64,000 bases of DNA, taken from positions 1 through 64,000 of the forward strand of contig SISS01000008.1 in assembly GCA_004332335.1 (NCBI GenBank), written 5' to 3'. Position 1 is the stretch's first letter. Each line of letters begins with the position of its first letter. The DNA comes from Methanoregulaceae archaeon UXB-2016 (GTDB lineage: Archaea; Halobacteriota; Methanomicrobia; Methanomicrobiales; Methanospirillaceae). This document shows positions 60,133-64,000 of this stretch, piece by piece. Made by a program: the position numbers and the translations under genes. Under the pieces are notes generated by a model. It made no database searches and had not been told where the DNA came from. It saw only the letters and a program-made list of their open reading frames with translations.

Positions 60133-62721
60133 TTATCCGACGATCGCGATCGAGGCCGCTCCGGCCGGGGCCGCGGCCGGGCCCGTCACCGTGACGTTCC
60201 GGGTCGCAGTCGACCTGCCGTACGCGTTCGTCGCGGTCAGGGTGACCGCGTAGGTCCCGGGTTGCCGGAAGACCGTGGTCGGGCTCCCTGTCGTGGTCCA
60301 GGCGATCCCGCCGAAGTCCCAGCGCCACGAGGTCGGGTCCCCTGTGGAGGCGTCCGTGAACCGCACGTACAGCGCTGCGGACCCGGATGTCCGGCTCAGG
60401 GTGAAGTTCGCGACCGGGGTCCGGGGGTCGGCGCCGATCGTCACAAACGCTGGCTTCGAGGCCGTCGCCGTTCCGGTCGCGGTCCAGACTGAAAGGTTCA
60501 CGGTGTATGTCCCGGCCGTCGTGTAGGTATGTACGGGATTCGGATCGGTCGACGAGCTCCCGTCGCCGAACTCCCACCACCAGTGGTACGGCGACCCGCC
60601 CGAGGCGTCCGTGAAGGCGACGGCCATCGGCGCGGGGCCGGAAGTCGCGTCCGCCGAGAAGTTCACCCCGACCGTCGGCACGGGAGTCGGCGACGGCCCG
60701 GTCGCAACGATATAGTCGTACTTCGTCGCCGTGTCCGCGGTCCCGGCCCTGTTCGCCACCGTGAGCGAGACCGTGTACCGGCCGGGCGATATGTAGGTGT
60801 GCAGCGGCTCGTGCTCGACCGTGGTCGTGCCGTCGCCGAAGTCCCAGCGCCAGGTCGCGGCTCCGCTCGAGTAGTCGAGGAACCGGACCGTGAGCGGCGC
60901 CGTCCCCGACTGGCGCGAGACGCCGAAGGCTGCCGCGGGCATCCCGCCGCCCGGGCCCTGGAGCTGCATCACGCCGAGCTGCCGGGCGAAGGCGAGTGCG
61001 TTGGGCCACCCATGGCCCCAGCCGTAGTCGAAGCCGGCGGGACCCCGGTCGTCAGCGGTCTCGAGCAGGGCCGACCGGACCCGGCTCGCGCTCGCGGTTG
61101 GTTGTCCGCTCCAGATCAGCGCGGCGAGTGCGGCGACATGGGGCGCGGAGGCGCTCGTGCCGTAGAAGCGGTAGTGGCTGCCGTCCCGACGCCCCCAGTC
61201 GCCCGCGCCGCTGATCAGGTTCCCGTCCGGACCGGCGATCTCCGGCTTCTGCCGGAGCTCCGTCGAGGGCCAGCGGATCGTCGACGGGCCCCACGACGAG
61301 TACGCCTCGAGCGAGGCGGGCGAGGCCACGTCCGCTGCGGCGACCGCGATCGCACGGCTGGCGGCTGCATGGCCGAAGATCGAGTCCCCCTGGACGATGT
61401 TGGCCGGGTTCACCCGCGCCCCGCCGAACGGGAAGAGATAGACCTCCAGGGTCCGCGTGTCCCCCGCATGCCGGGTCACGTTGAGCTCGATCTCGATGTA
61501 TTCGTCACCGTCGTTGCCGATGCCCACGCCCTCGATCGGGTCTCCGGACCCGTCCTGAGAGTCCCGGGATACGACGATCGGGTTCGCGTACCGCCCGTGC
61601 AGATAGGCGGCGAGGTCGTAGTCGTTTGCCGAGCGGCCCCACTGGTCGTCCCAGTGGAGGATCGCGTAGACCCCGCTCCCCGGGGAGAGGTTCACGTAGA
61701 GCCGCGGGGTTGAAGAGGGGGCGCCGTTCGTGAAGTTGTGGACGTTGGTGCCCGGCTCGGGGGTAAAGAGGCCCTGGTAGTGCCGGTTCCCCTCGTTGCC
61801 AGCCGACGAGATGTAGACGATGTTTCGCGACGCGACGAGGTCGTCGACGTGCGAGGCGATGATCCCGTCCTCGAAGGCGGGCTCGGCTAAGTAGACGATA
61901 TCGTCGACGATCACCTGGCATCCGGCGTCCGCGAGGGCCGTGATCCCGCTGTTGAAGCCGATCTGATTGTCGCTCATGTCATGGAAGTAGAGCTCGGCCT
62001 CGGGCGCGATGTCGTGGACGATCTCGAGCATCGCGGTCCCCTCGTCGCCGCCGCACAAGTTGGAGAGGACGTGGACGCCCGCGGGGAGGTCACCCGTATC
62101 ACGGGCAGTCATCCAGGAGTCGACTCCGTCCGAGATGACGCCGATCTTCATGCCCCGGCCGGCATGCCCGAGCGTGCTCCGGAACGTGTCCGACTTGAGG
62201 AGGGCGGCCCCCTCGGTCGTGACCGAGCCCGTGTTCACCTGCGGGGGGTCGACCGTCCGGACCGTCCGGACGAACGGCTGCGAGGCGAGTGCCAGCAGCC
62301 TGTCCGGGGAGACCCAGGCCGCGGCGAGCCGGTTTGTCTCGTCGCGATCGGTCACCTCCACGGCGTAGGTGTCCACGAGCGAGGTCGACGACCCGGCGGA
62401 GAGCGAGACGTAGACAAAGACCGCCTCGGCCCCGGGGCCCCGGGTGCCCGGTGTGCCCCGATAGGCGCGCTGCTCGCGGACCCCGCGGGCGACCGTCTCG
62501 CGGGTCTGGCCGGGCAGGCGGGCGGCCGGGTCGATCAGCTGGACGAGATCGGTCGAGAGCTTGCCTCGCGCGCCCTCTTTGAAGAGCGAGGCCGGTGGCA
62601 CGGTACCGGCAGGATCGACGGGGTGCAGGCCGGAGACGGCGGACGGGGGGGCCGCGGGCAGGGCCGCGACCGCACTCGCACTGAGCACGAGTACAAAGAC
62701 GAGAATGAACAGACGACGCAT
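60133..62721 (-). CDS. Secreted S8/S53-type serine protease with three PKD repeats
   Basis: An 862-residue secreted protein: signal peptide (RRLFILVFVLVLSASAVAA), a pro-region to about 170, then a subtilisin-like fold with Asp in IGVISDGVDSWM, Ser in FYGTSASAPHVAALAALIW, and no HGT histidine; the equivalent region reads CGGDEGTAMLEIVHDIAPE, as in the Glu/Asp-dependent sedolisin group. Three PKD domains follow (WRWDFGDGTTTVEHE, WWWEFGDGSSSTDPN, WRWDFGGIAWTTTGS). No membrane anchor. CAGGAGCG precedes ATG 62721. Confidence 0.9.
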   Translation of the reverse strand: MRRLFILVFVLVLSASAVAALPAAPPSAVSGLHPVDPAGTVPPASLFKEGARGKLSTDLVQLIDPAARLPGQTRETVARGVREQRAYRGTPGTRGPGAEAVFVYVSLSAGSSTSLVDTYAVEVTDRDETNRLAAAWVSPDRLLALASQPFVRTVRTVDPPQVNTGSVTTEGAALLKSDTFRSTLGHAGRGMKIGVISDGVDSWMTARDTGDLPAGVHVLSNLCGGDEGTAMLEIVHDIAPEAELYFHDMSDNQIGFNSGITALADAGCQVIVDDIVYLAEPAFEDGIIASHVDDLVASRNIVYISSAGNEGNRHYQGLFTPEPGTNVHNFTNGAPSSTPRLYVNLSPGSGVYAILHWDDQWGRSANDYDLAAYLHGRYANPIVVSRDSQDGSGDPIEGVGIGNDGDEYIEIELNVTRHAGDTRTLEVYLFPFGGARVNPANIVQGDSIFGHAAASRAIAVAAADVASPASLEAYSSWGPSTIRWPSTELRQKPEIAGPDGNLISGAGDWGRRDGSHYRFYGTSASAPHVAALAALIWSGQPTASASRVRSALLETADDRGPAGFDYGWGHGWPNALAFARQLGVMQLQGPGGGMPAAAFGVSRQSGTAPLTVRFLDYSSGAATWRWDFGDGTTTVEHEPLHTYISPGRYTVSLTVANRAGTADTATKYDYIVATGPSPTPVPTVGVNFSADATSGPAPMAVAFTDASGGSPYHWWWEFGDGSSSTDPNPVHTYTTAGTYTVNLSVWTATGTATASKPAFVTIGADPRTPVANFTLSRTSGSAALYVRFTDASTGDPTSWRWDFGGIAWTTTGSPTTVFRQPGTYAVTLTATNAYGRSTATRNVTVTGPAAAPAGAASIAIVG

Positions 62722-62967
62722 GGGTGACGCTCCTGAAATGGGTTTGGGATTTCCGGCATAATTATTGAATCGTTTTATCGTTTCTATTGGTCACTGGCCG
62801 AACAGAAGGGCGGGTCATGGCGCCCCTGCCTGCGACAGGGGACGTGGCCCGGGCACATCCGCCGCGCCGGCCCGGGACGGCAGCCGAGGCGCACCCGGAT
62901 ACGCTCGCATCCCGGCGGACTCACCAACCGACAGCCATTTATCCGACCGGCACTTCCGGGATCAGCA

Positions 62968-63180
62968 ATGGTCGACGATGACTACGTCCGCGTGATCTGC
63001 CAGGCCTGCGAGGGCGAGGGCTGCTCGTACTGCGACCGTCGGGGCCGGGTCGAGGTCCGGCCGCCGGCGACCCCGTGTCCCCACTGTGAGGGCGAATGCT
63101 GTATCTACTGCGGATACACGGGGTGGGCCGGGCTCAGGCCGAAGTATGACGACTCCGGAGTCGAGCCGCCCGCCCCGTGA
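62968..63180 (+). CDS. Small zinc-ribbon protein
   Basis: A 70-residue protein with four paired cysteine motifs (CQACEGEGCSYCDRRG and CPHCEGECCIYCGYTG), in the DnaJ-like CxxCxGxG style, likely binding two zinc ions. ATG 62968 follows GGGATCA. It lies 47 bases before the tautomerase gene in the same direction. Function unknown. Confidence 0.75.
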   Translation: MVDDDYVRVICQACEGEGCSYCDRRGRVEVRPPATPCPHCEGECCIYCGYTGWAGLRPKYDDSGVEPPAP

Positions 63181-63227
63181 CGCGGGGTTCGATCGACTTA
63201 TTGCCTGGCCGGCCGAGCTCTTTTACG

Positions 63228-63413
63228 ATGCCCGTCGTCACGATTCAGATGTCGAGCGGTAAAACCCTCGAGCAGAAACGGCAGATCGTCGAGGAGATCA
63301 CGGACACGCTCGTCCGGACCCTTCAGGTCGATCCAGCGATGATCACGATCCTGATCCAGGAGCTCAGTCGCGAGAACATCGGCAAGGCCGGCCGGCTCCT
63401 CTCCGAGACCTGA
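63228..63413 (+). CDS. 4-oxalocrotonate tautomerase family protein
   Basis: A 61-residue protein that begins MPVVTIQMSSGKTLEQKRQI, so that Pro is the N-terminal catalytic base after Met removal, and keeps an Arg-rich pattern (Arg18, Arg31) of the family. Small hexameric tautomerases act on 2-hydroxymuconate-type compounds; archaeal substrate unknown. A TATA-like GATCGACTTATTG lies at 63190-63202. Confidence 0.9.
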   Translation: MPVVTIQMSSGKTLEQKRQIVEEITDTLVRTLQVDPAMITILIQELSRENIGKAGRLLSET

Positions 63414-63419
63414 CGGGGC

Positions 63420-64000
63420 TCAGGAGCCCGTGGGCCGGCCGTTGTCCAGCTCGACCGGCCCCTCGACGGGTGCGGTCCAGGTCCGCTCCGCCACATAGTC
63501 CTCGAGGTTCGCCTGCTCTACGATCGTCCAGGGGGTGTGCAGGACCCGCGGGAGCTGCGCCCCGGCCCGGTGGCGCGCCACCTGCTCGACGAGGACCGCG
63601 CCCATCCGATCGGGGTAGACCCCGAGCGTGGCCGTGAACCGGCCGCCGCGGATCAGCTCGAGGGTCGGCGGGTTGCCGTCGATCCCGAGGACCAGCACGT
63701 CCCGGTTGGGCACCCGCCCACTCTTCTCGATGGCCGTGATCGCCCCGATCGCCATCTCGTCCGCAGTCGCGTAGAAGACCGAGAGGTTCGGGTGGTCCGC
63801 GAGCGCCCGGGCGGCGACCTCCTCGCCCCGGCTCCGGAGGCAGTCCGCGACCTCCTCCCCAACGACGGTCACGTGCGGAGAGCCGGCAAGGCCGGCGAGG
63901 TACCCGTCGGTCCGGCGGTTCGCGTGGAACCCGGGGACGCCGCGGAGGACGAAGACCTCGCCCGCCGCCGCGTCGATGGTCGTATTCTGACGCCCAGCGA
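63420..64000 (-). CDS. Sugar-binding periplasmic protein, C-terminal part (cut by window)
   Basis: The last 193 residues of a type-I periplasmic binding protein (ribose/galactose group): FHANRRTDGYLAGLAGSP, LSVFYATADEMAIGAITAIE, DVLVLGIDGNPPTLELIRGG and LGVYPDRMGAVLVEQVARHR. The frame is open to the window edge, so the N-terminal third and start lie beyond 64000. Sugar uptake, or in methanogens a signal-related ligand, is possible. Confidence 0.85.
   Translation of the reverse strand, partial: AGRQNTTIDAAAGEVFVLRGVPGFHANRRTDGYLAGLAGSPHVTVVGEEVADCLRSRGEEVAARALADHPNLSVFYATADEMAIGAITAIEKSGRVPNRDVLVLGIDGNPPTLELIRGGRFTATLGVYPDRMGAVLVEQVARHRAGAQLPRVLHTPWTIVEQANLEDYVAERTWTAPVEGPVELDNGRPTGS

Noticed and set aside
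1-64000. CRISPR arrays and tRNA or rRNA genes
   Set aside because: No direct repeats with regular spacers and no RNA gene signatures were found by eye.

Overview
This window looks like a high-GC chromosome segment of a methanogenic euryarchaeon, most likely Methanomicrobiales-like. I infer this from archaeal TATA-type promoters, a soluble MtrA paralogue, the DUF5320/NifX/MinD-ferredoxin/Mrp cluster, DUF2769, DUF166, an FTR-type thioredoxin reductase subunit, RNase HIII and methanogen-style histidine kinases. No rRNA, tRNA or CRISPR array was seen.

Layout. 1-2.2 kb holds remnants: a TnpB fragment and a frameshifted histidine kinase/receiver gene. 2.6-13.6 kb is an arsenic/redox island: ArsR, an ArsP-type permease, small Cys proteins (thioredoxin, DGC and DUF2703 families), DUF166, ACR3 with an in-frame amber codon, ArsC, a soluble MtrA-like corrinoid protein, FTR-beta, a cupin, an ABC exporter and ArsF/ArsG. 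Five copies of one inverted repeat (ATTCAAC-N4-GTTGAAT type) sit at its promoters and suggest a single ArsR regulon. 13.8-22.1 kb carries a Kup potassium transporter, a GPR1/YaaH-type acetate transporter, a decayed DJ-1 gene, and Lon with a MarR regulator that share an operator.

22.3-28.7 kb has an MBL hydrolase, a vitamin B12/siderophore-type ABC importer operon with an embedded methyltransferase, and a second methyltransferase/TrmO pair. 28.9-32.7 kb is the NifX/MinD/Mrp Fe-S cluster. 33-40.6 kb holds a membrane histidine kinase, small regulators, GNAT and MarR proteins, a lone transposase-type domain, a SPASM radical SAM enzyme with an unknown partner, and a flavin/PNPOx protein. 40.6-43.5 kb is a gene-poor decay zone with a twice-frameshifted SOUL heme-binding gene. 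43.5-64 kb is dense, mostly housekeeping or stress DNA: a second histidine kinase coupled to a Usp-Usp-GNAT fusion, a rubredoxin-ThDP enzyme fusion, a Cas4-like protein without its nuclease residues, nucleotidyltransferase, Sua5/TsaC, RNase HIII, CorC-type transporter, PRC-barrel, ChaB, a TiaS-like protein, large-subunit catalase, a secreted PKD-repeat serine protease, 4-oxalocrotonate tautomerase, and the C-terminal part of a sugar-binding protein cut by the window edge.

The strongest candidate for an undescribed system is the 2.6-13.6 kb island. It combines arsenite efflux and arsenate reduction with an MtrA-like protein that keeps the cobalamin-ligating histidine, and with ArsP/ArsF/ArsG relatives known from organoarsenical handling. 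This suggests corrinoid-linked methyl-arsenic chemistry, but that role is inference. Several genes carry frameshifts, deletions or stops, so either local decay or sequencing error must be considered.
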